Assembly (NCBI GenBank): GCA_026874595.1
Contig: CM049313.1
Coordinates: 78,998,659 to 79,062,658, forward strand
DNA length: 64,000 nt
DNA from: Sipunculus nudus
Lineage: Eukaryota > Annelida > Sipuncula > Golfingiida > Sipunculidae
Reading direction: 5' to 3'
A program made the position numbers and the translations under genes. This document shows positions 1-10,357 of this stretch, in pieces. Each line of letters opens with the position of its first letter. The stretch's first letter is position 1. The notes under the pieces were generated by a model, which was given only the letters and a program-made list of their open reading frames with translations, did not search any database and was not told the DNA's origin.

Positions 1-261
1 CATTTTAACTTGTATCCTCACTGATATGGAAAATTAAACTCTTTCCAGACATTGACAGCATTTGTGATATGACTTTGTGAAATCAATACCACATTGATTT
101 TCAATTTTAAATGTCTGCTTTTCAAGAGAAAGCGTTCATGTAATTGCACTGGTAATAGAAGGAACGGAAATGCTCTCACCATTTTAATTTTGTGAAATGA
201 GAAGCAGATGATCAATTGAGGATAGCGAATGGGGGGGAAATCATGACACTATTGTATGCCG
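1..261 (+). repeat. Distal part of a monomer cut by the window edge
   Basis: This matches the last ~260 bp of every other monomer, from cattttaacttgtatcc to the 7-base G-run at 231-237 and the tRNA leader. No tRNA is visible for this monomer because it lies left of the window. I see no protein-coding content. Confidence 0.95.
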
Positions 262-371
262 GCCTAGATAGCTCAGTTGGGAGAGCGTTAGACTGAAGAT
301 CTAAAGGTCCCTGGTTCAATCCCGGGTCTGGGCATACGGTCCGCCATGTACCCCGGCGGTCGGCACCTTTT
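257..371 (+). ncRNA. Extended tRNA-Phe module: leader, tRNA, trailer hairpin, T-run
   Basis: The five bases immediately before the tRNA (TGCCG, 257-261) are complementary to CGGCA at 361-365 in the trailer. Between tRNA and CGGCA lies a hairpin: CCGCC (341-345), a 9-nt loop, GGCGG (355-359), extendable by G339-C361 across a T-T mismatch. TTTT, a possible Pol III terminator, is at 368-371. The predicted precursor of about 115 nt would fold as tRNA plus hairpin closed by a leader-trailer stem. The same layout is found at every full-length copy: hairpin from tRNA end +5 to +27, T-run at +34 to +37. Structure is inferred by eye; transcription is not shown. Confidence 0.55.
262..334 (+). tRNA. tRNA-Phe (GAA), copy 1
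   Basis: A full 73-nt cloverleaf without intron. The acceptor stem is GCCTAGA/TCTGGGC with one T4-G69 wobble. The D-arm is GCTC/GAGC with loop AGTTGGGA, the anticodon stem TTAGA/TCTAA with loop CTGAAGA (anticodon GAA, reads UUC/UUU), and the T-arm CCTGG/CCGGG with loop TTCAATC. A73 is present and CCA is not encoded. Eukaryotic phenylalanine identity bases (G20, G34, A35, A36, A73) are all there. The internal A box (TAGCTCAGTTGG) and B box (GGTTCAATCC) are intact, so RNA polymerase III transcription is plausible. From memory, positions 8-65 equal the vertebrate tRNA-Phe while the acceptor stem differs. This sequence is the consensus used for the other copies. Confidence 0.95.
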
Positions 372-894
372 ATTTTGTTTTCGTTGTCGCCAAACATTAC
401 TCGCCAGGTGTCATTGATGTCAATTACAAGGACTTATGCTTGTTAGGTCAGCTAACTGAAAGTCAACTGAGGTATATAGCAATGGCGCTTTGACCGTCGT
501 GCGTCCTGCCGTCCGTTCGCAGGGCACAAGTTGTAACTGATGGTCCCAGAAACTGCTAAGTAATGATCCAGGGAGGTCATTAAAAAATATCCTCGGAAAC
601 CTGAAATTAGGTCACTTCGACCTATATCCTTCCACCTATATAGCTTGAAAGTACCCCACAAAGTAAAAAAAAAATGATATCAAATATGGATTGTCATGAA
701 AATTGCCTTATATATTGACTATAAATAATTTTGTCATTTCCCTTAATGGGCTGACGCCACCTGCATTTTTCTTATTGTAACGAATATTTATTTCTATTAT
801 TTTACTATATAATGACAACAATCATGTCATTTTATCAGCTGTGATTACATCTAGTGTCCCAAAACCTGGTGTGTTTATTGACTACAAATAGTAA

Positions 895-937
895 TCACCC
901 TGTCTGTGTGTCTGTTCGTCTGTCTGTCTGTTCATCC
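895..937 (+). repeat. CTGT-rich microsatellite of the monomer
   Basis: A short run of imperfect CTGT repeats, followed by ttcatccacacaattttgtttccagatgataa. It recurs at the same place in every monomer (for example about 4217-4250 and 6453-6486) with small changes such as gttcg/gtacg. From memory, a CTGT tract followed by a Ttccggatgataa-like motif and GGTCA-rich sequence is a common arrangement in bivalve repeats, which supports a mollusc origin. Confidence 0.7.
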
Positions 938-2029
938 ACACAATTTTGTTTCCAGATGATAATTCCAGGTTGGTTTGACAAATCTTGACTTACATATGGC
1001 CCCCCACTGAAGCACGAATCTGTAAGATTTTTGGGTTATGAGGTCAAAGGTCGAGGTCACAGGACTCACTTGTTTAAAAAGATTATGGTTGCATTTTATG
1101 CCAAGCTTTTCATCCCAAACCTTCCATCTTGCGCATTTAGCTGACTTGGCAGTATGTGGGAGAGCATAAATGATTTTTCTGGGTCGCCATTAGAGTAAGA
1201 ACCCTGTCGATTTTAGGGCCCAGCGATCAAAGACGAAGGTTACAGGACCCATTTCTATAAAAAGAATGCGTATGCATTTCAAGCCAAACTTTATGTCACA
1301 AACCTTGTATCTTCCGGATATTGCTCACCTGTCGATAGTGGAAGATTCTCTTTGATTTCGGGGTTATAGGGTCAAAGGTCAAAGTCACAGGGCCCTTCGG
1401 TTCACAAATTAGGTTATGGTGGAAATCTGCTTTGGACGGACAGTTTGGCTTTAAATATTGGTTTTATTAATGACCCACAACTAAAGTAAGAACCATTTTG
1501 ATTTATAGTGTCCAGAGATCGAAGGTGAAGGTTATAGGAGCCTCATCTTTAAAAAGATTATGGAAGCACTGTAAATCAAACTTTTCATCCCAAACTTTCC
1601 ATCTTTCACACATGGCTTACTCGCCCAAAGTGAGGAAATCTGTAGCCTTTTGGGTTACCTGGTCAGAGTTAAATTGATATCAAATATGGATTGTCATGAA
1701 AATTGCCTTATATATTGACAATAAATAATTTTGTCATTTCCCTTAATGGGCTGACGCCACCTGCATTTTTCTTATTGTAACGAATATTTATTTCTATTAT
1801 TTTACTATATAATGACAACAATCATGTCATTTTATCAGCTGTGATTACATCTAGTGTCCAAAAACCTGGTGTGTTTATTGACTACAAATAGTAATCACCC
1901 TGTCTGTGTGTCTGTACGTCTGTCTGTCTGTTCATCCACACAATTTTGTTTCCAGATAATAATTCCAGGTTGGTTTGACAAATCTTGACTTACATATGGC
2001 CCCCCACTGAAGCACGAATCTGTAAGATT

Positions 2030-2280
2030 CTGGGCCTGGACAGCTGAGTGGTAAAACGCTTGGCTATCTCCGCTGGCGACCCGGGTTCGATCCCCGGCGT
2101 GGCTATGAGAGTGGGTTGTAGTTGCCCGTCCAAGGCCGGTGGTTTTCTCCGGGTACTCCGGTTTCCTCCACCTCTGCAGACTACCGAACGCCATCACCGG
2201 AGCCATGGAGAGTGCCTCGATTAGTTATAATAACTATTTGTACAATCCATGTAAAATAAATAAGTTTATATTTATATTTA
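2030..2280 (+). mobile_element. tRNA-derived SINE, plus strand
   Basis: A 250-bp segment unrelated to the monomer, present only once in the window. Its head is tRNA-like, with an A-box-like stretch (agctgagtggtaa, about 2041-2053) and a perfect B box (ggttcgatccc, about 2085-2095). The central part contains ggttttctccgggtactcc and ggtttcctccacc (about 2141-2170), which from memory resembles the conserved domain of widespread metazoan SINEs (MetaSINE or V-SINE type). The tail is AT-rich and ends in tttatatttatattt. No clear target-site duplication is seen; instead the monomer bases equivalent to about 1028-1196 are missing. The exact subfamily is not assigned. Confidence 0.8.
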
Positions 2281-3579
2281 AGAACCCTGTCGATTTTAGG
2301 GCCCAGCGATCAAAGACGAAGGTTACAGGACCCATTTCTATAAAAATAATGCGTATGCATTTCAAGCCAAACTTTATGTCACAAACCTTGTATCTTCCGG
2401 ATATTGCTCACCTGTCGATAGTGGAAGATTCTCTTAGATTTCGGGGTCATAGGGTCAAAGGTCAAAGTCACAGGTCCCTTCGGTTCACAAATTAGGTTAT
2501 GGTGGAAATCTGCTTTGGACAGACAGTTTGGCTTTAAATATTGGTTTTATTAATGACCCACAACTAAAGTAAGAACCATTTTGATTTATAGTGTCCAGAG
2601 ATCGAAGGTGAAGGTTATAGGAGCCTCATCTTTAAAAAGATTATGGAAGCACTGTAAATCAAACTTTTTATCCCAAACTTTCCATCTTTCACACATGGCT
2701 TACTCGCCCAAAGTGAGGAAATCTGTAGCCTTTTGGGTTACCTGGTCAGAGTTAAAGGTCACTTTTATAAAGATTGTTACAGAAATCGAAATGCTGCAAG
2801 TTCAAGGATAATAAGTTCTCCGATTTTTTGGTCACGAGGTCATTGATTTAAGGTCACAGGACTGTCATTCTGAAAAATTTCTTTAAAAAATATCCTGATA
2901 GACAAATTCAGTTGAGCGTCGAGACCCATGAGTCCTTAGTTTGAGATAAATCATTTAAATTAGTATTGAGTTTTTATTAGCATTAAGAAAGAACTTGAAT
3001 ATTTGCAACCCGCAGTATTGACTCTTTGTCCTGTATGTTAAAAGATCATACCTTGTAATCAATTCTGAACAGACTGAGTCGCTGGATATTCAGAAAATAA
3101 AATTCTGAGAGGGTACTCTCAGAGAATTGGAAGAAAATCTAGTTATGTCGGTAGTAAGGCAGTTCAGTTGAGTATCCTGTTATTGGACATTTACCACACG
3201 AGCTGAGCAGGCATTTCTATGAATTTTTCTTGATATAGATAGTTTGAAATAACGAGACCCGCCAAATTACTTTTTGAGCCTCAACGAATAATTTGATAGT
3301 AACTAAGAAATTCAGGAACATTTTAACTTGTATCCTCACTGATATGGAAAATTAAACTCTTTCCAGACATTGACAGCATTTGTGATATGACTTTGTGAAA
3401 TCAATACCACATTGATTTTCAATTTTCAATGTCTGCTTTTCAAGAGAAAGCGTTCATGTAATTGCACTGGTAATAGAAGGAACGGAAATGCTCTCACCAT
3501 TTTAATTTTGTGAAATGAGAAGCAGATGATCAATTGAGGATAGCGAATGGGGGGGAAATCATGACACTATTGTATGCCG

Positions 3580-3652
3580 GCCTAGATAGCTCAGTTGGGA
3601 GAGCGTTAGACTGAAGATCTAAAGGTCCCTGGTTCAATCCCGGGTCTGGGCA
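3580..3652 (+). tRNA. tRNA-Phe (GAA), copy 2
   Basis: Identical to the 73-nt consensus of copy 1. Leader TGCCG, trailer hairpin (3657-3679) and TTTT (3686-3689) are all present. Confidence 0.95.
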
Positions 3653-4333
3653 TACGGTCCGCCATGTACCCCGGCGGTCGGCACCTTTTATTTTGTTTTC
3701 GTTGTCGCCAAACATTACTCGCCAGGTGTCATTGATGTCAATTACAAGGACTTATGCTTGTTAGGTCAGCTAACTGTAAGTCAACTGAGGTATATAGCAA
3801 TGGCGCTTTGACCGTCGTGCGTCCTGCCGTCCGTTCGCAGGGCACAAGTTGTAACTGATGGTCCCAGGAACTGCTAAGTAAAGATCCAGGGAGGTCATTA
3901 AAAAATATCCTCGGAAACCTGAAATTAGGTCACTTCGACCTATATCCCTCCACCTATATAGCTTGAAAGTACCCCACAAAGTAAAAAAAAATTGATATCA
4001 AATATGGATTGTCATGAAAATTGCCTTATATATTGACTATAAATAATTTTGTCATTTCCCTTAATGGGCTGACGCCACCTGCATTTTTCTTATTGTAACG
4101 AATATTTATTTCTATTATTTTACTATATAATGACAACAATCATGTCATTTTATCAGCTGTGATTACATCTAGTGTCCCAAAACCTGGTGTGTTTATTGAC
4201 TACAAATAGTAATCACCCTGTCTGTGTGTCTGTACGTCTGTCTGTCTGTTCATCCACACAATTTTGTTTCCAGATGATAATTCCAGGTTGGTTTGACAAA
4301 TCTTGACTTACATATGGCCCCCCACTGAAGCAC

Positions 4334-5100
4334 GAATCTGTAAGATTTTTGGGTTATGAGGTCAAAGGTCGAGGTCACAGGACTCACTTGTTTAAAAAAA
4401 TTATGGTTGCATTTTATGCCAAGCTTTTCATCCCAAACCTTCCATCTTGCGCATTTAGCTGACTTGGCAGTATGTGGGAGAGCATAAATGATTTTTCTGG
4501 GTCGCCATTAGAGTAAGAACCCTGTCGATTTTAGGGCCCAGCGATCAAAGACGAAGGTTACAGGACCCATTTCTATAAAAAGAATGCGTATGCATTTCAA
4601 GCCAAACTTTATGTCACAAACCTTGTATCTTCCGGATATTGCTCACCTGTCGATAGTGGAAGATTCTCTTTGATTTCGGGGTCATAGGGTCAAAGGTCAA
4701 AGTCACAGGGCCCTTCGGTTCACAAATTAGGTTATGGTGGAAATCTGCTTTGGACGGACAGTTTGGCTTTAAATATTGGTTTTATTAATGACCCACAACT
4801 AAAGTAAGAACCATTTTGATTTATAGTGTCCAGAGATCGAAGGTGAAGGTTATAGGAGCCTCATCTTTAAAAAGATTATGGAAGCACTGTAAATCAAACT
4901 TTTCATCCCAAACTTTCCATCTTTCACACATGGCTTACTCGCCCAAAGTGAGGAAATCTGTAGCCTTTTGGGTTACCTGGTCAGAGTTAAAGGTCACTTT
5001 TATAAAGATTGTTACAGAAATCGAAATGCTGCAAGTTCAAGGATAATAAGTTCTCCGATTTTTTGGTCACGAGGTCATTGATTTAAGGTCACAGGACTGT
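4334..5100 (+). repeat. Internal degenerate sub-repeats of the monomer (representative: monomer 2)
   Basis: Within the monomer, a pattern recurs at about 4334, 4517, 4659, 4808, 4954 and 5048: an element like gaaYctgt.gatttt, then a GGTCA-rich stretch and cacagg-like bases, then ttaaaaagatt.tgg..gca and catcccaaac.ttccatctt. Spacing is about 183, 142, 149, 146 and 94 bp. The parts from 4334, 4517 and 4808 are the easiest to align by eye. This suggests that the monomer core grew from an older satellite with a unit of about 145-180 bp. Every monomer has the same block at the same offset. Confidence 0.65.
4359..4377 (+). promoter_or_regulatory. AGGTCA direct repeats resembling a DR1 nuclear-receptor element
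   Basis: AGGTCA (4359-4364), one base, AGGTCG (4366-4371), then AGGTCA (4372-4377). A second cluster at 4687-4699 reads GGGTCA, one base, AGGTCA, which fits the DR1 spacing bound by RXR/HNF4/COUP-TF type receptors. Both recur in nearly every monomer. That they bind anything is speculation; simple inheritance from the sub-repeat explains them equally well. Confidence 0.3.
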
Positions 5101-5815
5101 CATTCTGAAAAATTTCTTTAAAAAATATCCTGATAGACAAATTCAGTTGAGCGTCGAGACCCATGAGTCCTTAGTTTGAGATAAATCATTTAAATTAGTA
5201 TTGAGTTTTTATTAGCATTAAGAAAGAACTTGAATATTTGCAACCCGCAGTATTGACTCTTTGTCCTGTATGTTAAAAGATCATACCTTGTAATCAATTC
5301 TGAACAGACTGAGTCGCTGGATATTCAGAAAATAAAATTCTGAGAGGGTACTCTCAGAGAATTGGAAGAAAATCTAGTTATGTCGGTAGTAAGGCAGTTC
5401 AGTTGAGTATCCTGTTATTGGACATTTACCACACGAGCTGAGCAGGCATTTCTATTAATTTTTCTTGATATAGATAGTTTGAAATAACGAGACCCGCCAA
5501 ATTACTTTTTGAGCCTCAACGAATAATTTGATAGTAACTAAGAAATTCAGGAACATTTTAACTTGTATCCTCACTGATATGGAAAATTAAACTCTTTCCA
5601 GACATTGACAGCATTTGTGATATGACTTTGTGAAATCAATACCACATTGATTTTCAATTTTTCAATGTCTGCTTTTCAAGAGAAAGCGTTCATGTAATTG
5701 CACTGGTAATAGAAGGAACGGAAATGCTCTCACCATTTTAATTTTGTGAAATGAGAAGCAGATGATCAATTGAGGATAGCGAATGGGGGGGAAATCATGA
5801 CACTATTGTATGCCG

Positions 5816-5888
5816 GCCTAGATAGCTCAGTTGGGAGAGCGTTAGACTGAAGATCTAAAGGTCCCTGGTTCAATCCCGGGTCTGGGCA
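5816..5888 (+). tRNA. tRNA-Phe (GAA), copy 3
   Basis: Identical to the consensus, with intact leader and trailer hairpin. It lies 2,236 bp after copy 2. Confidence 0.95.
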
Positions 5889-8050
5889 TACGGTCCGCCA
5901 TGTACCCCGGCGGTCGGCACCTTTTATTTTGTTTTCGTTGTCGCCAAACATTACTCGCCAGGTGTCATTGATGTCAATTACAAGGACTTATGCTTGTTAG
6001 GTCAGCTAACTGTAAGTCAACTGAGGTATATAGCAATGGCGCTTTGACCGTCGTGCGTCCTGCCGTCCGTTCGCAGGGCACAAGTTGTAACTGATGGTCC
6101 CAGGAACTGCTAAGTAAAGATCCAGGGAGGTCAATAAAAAATATCCTCGGAAACCTGAAATTAGGTCACTTCGACCTATATCCCTCCACCTATATAGCTT
6201 GAAAGTACCCCACAAAGTAAAAAAAAATTGATATCAAATATGGATTGTCATGAAAATTGCCTTATATATTGACTATAAATAATTTTGTCATTTCCCTTAA
6301 TGGGCTGACGCCACCTGCATTTTTCTTATTGTAACGAATATTTATTTCTATTATTTTACTATATAATGACAACAATCATGTCATTTTATCAGCTGTGATT
6401 ACATCTAGTGTCCCAAAACCTGGTGTGTTTATTGACTACAAATAGTAATCACCCTGTCTGTGTGTCTGTACGTCTGTCTGTCTGTTCATCCACACAATTT
6501 TGTTTCCAGATGATAATTCCAGGTTGGTTTGACAAATCTTGACTTACATATGGCCCCCCACTGAAGCACGAATCTGTAAGATTTTTGGGTTATGAGGTCA
6601 AAGGTCGAGGTCACAGGACTCACTTGTTTAAAAAGATTTTGGTTGCATTTTATGCCAAGCTTTTCATCCCAAACCTTCCATCTTGCGCATTTAGCTGACT
6701 TGGCAGTATGTGGGAGAGCATAAATGATTTTTCTGGGTCGCCATTAGAGAAAGAACCCTGTCGATTTTAGGGCCCAGCGATCAAAGACGAAGGTTACAGG
6801 ACCCATTTCTATAAAAAGAATGCGTATGCATTTCAAGCCAAACTTTATGTCACAAACCTTGTATCTTCCGGATGTTGCTCACCTGTCGATAGTGGAAGAT
6901 TCTCTTTGATTTCGGGGTCATAGGGTCAAAGGTCAAAGTCACAGGGCCCTTCGGTTCACAATTTAGGTTATGGTGGAAATCTGCTTTGGACGGACAGTTT
7001 GGCTTTAAATATTGGTTTTATTAATGACCCACAACTAAAGTAAGAACCATTTTGATTTATAGTGTCCAGAGATCGAAGGTGAAGGTTATAGGAGCCTCAT
7101 CTTTAAAAAGATTATGGAAGCCCTGTAAATCAAACTTTTCATCCCAAACTTTCCATCTTTCACACATGGCTTACTCGCCCAAAGTGAGGAAATCTGTAGC
7201 CTTTTGGGTTACCTGGTCAGAGTTAAAGGTCACTTTTATAAAGATTGTTACAGAAATCGAAATGCTGCAAGTTCAAGGATAATAAGTTCTCCGATTTTTT
7301 GGTCATGAGGTCATTGATTTAAGGTCACAGGACTGTCATTCTGAAAAATTTCTTTAAAAAATATCCTGATAGACAAATTCAGTTGAGCGTCGAGACCCAT
7401 GAGTCCTTAGTTTGAGATAAATCATTTAAATTAGTATTGAGTTTTTATTAACATTAAGAAAGAACTTGAATATTTGCAACCCGCAGTATTGACTCTTTGT
7501 CCTGTATGTTAAAAGATCATACCTTGTAATCAATTCTGAACAGACTGAGTCGCTGGATATTCAGAAAATAAAATTCTGAGAGGGTACTCTCAGAGAATTG
7601 GAAGAAAATCTAGTTATGTCGGTAGTAAGGCAGTTCAGTTGAGTATCCTGTTATTGGACATTTACCACACGAGCTGAGCAGTCATTTCTATGAATTTTTC
7701 TTGATATAGATAGTTTGAAATAACGGGACCCGCCAAATTACTTTTTGAGCCTCAACGAATAATTTGATAGTAACTAAGAAATTCAGGAACATTTTAACTT
7801 GTATCCTCACTGATATGGAAAATTAAACTCTTTCCAGACATTGACAGCATTTGTGATATGACTTTGTGAAATCAATACCACATTGATTTTCAATTTTAAA
7901 TGTCTGCTTTTCAAGAGAAAGCGTTCATGTAATTGCACTGGTAATAGAAGGAACGGAAATGCTCTCACCATTTTAATTTTGTGAAATGAGAAGCAGATGA
8001 TCAATTGAGGATAGCGAATGGGGGGGAAATCATGACACTATTGTATGCCG

Positions 8051-8123
8051 GCCTAGATAGCTCAGTTGGGAGAGCGTTAGACTGAAGATCTAAAGGTCCC
8101 TGGTTCAATCCCGGGTCTGGGCA
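8051..8123 (+). tRNA. tRNA-Phe (GAA), copy 4
   Basis: Identical to the consensus, with intact leader and trailer hairpin. It lies 2,235 bp after copy 3. Confidence 0.95.
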
Positions 8124-10284
8124 TACGGTCCGCCATGTACCCCGGCGGTCGGCACCTTTTATTTTGTTTTCGTTGTCGCCAAACATTACTCGCCAGGTGT
8201 CATTGATGTCAATTACAAGGACTTATGCTTGTTAGGTCAGCTAACTGTAAGTCAACTGAGGTATATAGCAATGGCGCTTTGACCGTCGTGCGTCCTGCCG
8301 TCCGTTCGCAGGGCACAAGTTGTAACTGATGGTCCCAGAAACTGCTAAGTAAAGATCCAGGGAGGTCATTAAAAATATCCTCGGAAACCTGAAATTAGGT
8401 CACTTCGACCTATATCCTTCCACCTATATAGCTTGAAAGTACCCCACAAAGTAAAAAAAAATTGATATCAAATATGGATTGTCATGAAAATTGCCTTATA
8501 TATTGACTATAAATAATTTTGTCATTTCCCTTAATGGGCTGACGCCACCTGCATTTTTCTTATTGTAACGAATATTTATTTCTATTATTTTACTATATAA
8601 TGACAACAATCATGTCATTTTATCAGCTGTGATTACATCTAGTGTCCCAAAACCTGGTGTGTTTATTGACTACAAATAGTAATCACCCTGTCTGTGTGTC
8701 TGTTCGTCTGTCTGTCTGTTCATCCACACAATTTTGTTTCCAGATGATAATTCCATGTTGGTTTGACAAATCTTGACTTACATATGGCCCCCCACTGAAG
8801 CACGAATCTGTAAGATTTTTGGGTTATGAGGTCAAAGGTCGAGGTCACAGGACTCACTTGTTTAAAAAGATTTTGGTTGCATTTTATGCCAAGCTTTTCA
8901 TCCCAAACCTTCCATCTTGCGCATTTAGCTGACTTGGCAGTATGTGGGAGAGCATAAATGATTTTTCTGGGTCGCCATTAGAGTAAGAACCCTGTCGATT
9001 TTAGGGCCAAGCGATCAAAGACGAAGGTTACAGGACCCATTTCTATAAAAAGAATGCGTATGCATTTCAAGCCAAACTTTATGTCACAAACCTTGTATCT
9101 TCCGGATGTTGCTCACCTGTCGATAGTGGAAGATTCTCTTTGATTTCGGGGTCATAGGGTCAAAGGTCAAAGTCACAGGGCCCTTCGGTTCACAATTTAG
9201 GTTATGGTGGAAATCTGCTTTGGACGGACAGTTTGGCTTTAAATATTGGTTTTATTAATGACCCACAACTAAAGTAAGAACCATTTTGATTTATAGTGTC
9301 CAGAGATCGAAGGTGAAGGTTATAGGAGCCTCATCTTTAAAAAGATTATGGAAGCCCTGTAATTCAAACTTTTCATCCCAAACTTTCCATCTTTCACACA
9401 TGGCTTACTCGCCCAAAGTGAGGAAATCTGTAGCCTTTTGGGTTACCTGGTCAGAGTTAAAGGTCACTTTTATAAAGATTGTTACAGAAATCGAAATGCT
9501 GCAAGTTCAAGGATAATAAGTTCTCCGATTTTTTGGTCACGAGGTCATTGATTTAAGGTCACAGGACTGTCATTCTGAAAAATTTCTTTAAAAAATATCC
9601 TGATAGACAAATTCAGTTGAGCGTCGAGACCCATGAGTCCTTAGTTTGAGATAAATCATTTAAATTAGTATTGAGTTTTTATTAGCATTAAGAAAGAACT
9701 TGAATATTTGCAACCCGCAGTATTGACTCTTTGTCCTGTATGTTAAAAGATCATACCTTGTAATCAATTCTGAACAGACTGAGTCGCTGGATATTCAGAA
9801 AATAAAATTCGGAGAGGGTACTCTCAGAGAATTGGAAGAAAATCTAGTTATGTCGGTAGTAAGGCAGTTCAGTTGAGTATCCTGTTATTGGACATTTACC
9901 ACACGAGCTGAGCAGTCATTTCTATGAATTTTTCTTGATATAGATAGTTTGAAATAACGAGACCCGCCAAATTACTTTTTGAGCCTCAACGAATAATTTG
10001 ATAGTAACTAAGAAATTCAGGAACATTTTAACTTGTATCCTCACTGATATGGAAAATTAAACTCTTTCCAGACATTGACAGCATTTGTGATATGACTTTG
10101 TGAAATCAATACCACATTGATTTTCAATTTTAAATGTCTGCTTTTCAAGAGAAAGCGTTCATGTAATTGCACTGGTAATAGAAGGAACGGAAATGCTCTC
10201 ACCATTTTAATTTTGTGAAATGAGAAGCAGATGATCAATTGAGGATAGCGAATGGGGGGGAAATCATGACACTATTGTATGCCG

Positions 10285-10357
10285 GCCTAGATAGCTCAGT
10301 TGGGAGAGCGTTAGACTGAAGATCTAAAGGTCCCTGGTTCAATCCCGGGTCTGGGCA
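10285..10357 (+). tRNA. tRNA-Phe (GAA), copy 5
   Basis: Identical to the consensus, with intact leader and trailer hairpin. It lies 2,234 bp after copy 4. Confidence 0.95.

Larger units (their letters stand above)
262..3579 (+). repeat. Expanded monomer 1 with internal duplication
   Basis: This monomer is 3,318 bp, about 1,083 bp longer than normal. At 1671-1674 the sequence following cagagttaaa jumps back to ttgatatcaaatatgg, which normally lies after the A-run near 675. About 1 kb is therefore present twice: 675-1673, and again from 1674. The second copy holds a SINE at about 2030-2280 in place of roughly 170 bp. The short run of A shared at the junction suggests misaligned recombination or slippage. 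The monomer then runs normally to the next tRNA. Confidence 0.9.

Noticed and set aside
212-397. Minus-strand open frame of 61-129 codons containing CPDPGLNQGPLDLQSNALP
   Set aside because: This is the antisense translation of the tRNA-Phe. Such frames are often annotated as hypothetical proteins in mollusc genomes but are artefacts.
452-661. Minus-strand 69-86-codon frame after the tRNA in most monomers
   Set aside because: Broken or altered by indels in several monomers, with no recognisable domain; explained by repeat conservation.
2030-2105. A further tRNA gene at the SINE head
   Set aside because: B box is good, but the cloverleaf is degraded and the body continues into a SINE domain and AT tail, so it is a SINE promoter region.
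1895-2206. Minus-strand 103-codon frame across the CTGT tract and the SINE
   Set aside because: Antisense reading through a repeat junction; no homology expected.
2581-2811. A 76-codon open frame repeated in almost every monomer
   Set aside because: It starts at TTG, has no domain or signal, and is kept only because the monomers are nearly identical. Variation does not favour silent sites in any visible way.
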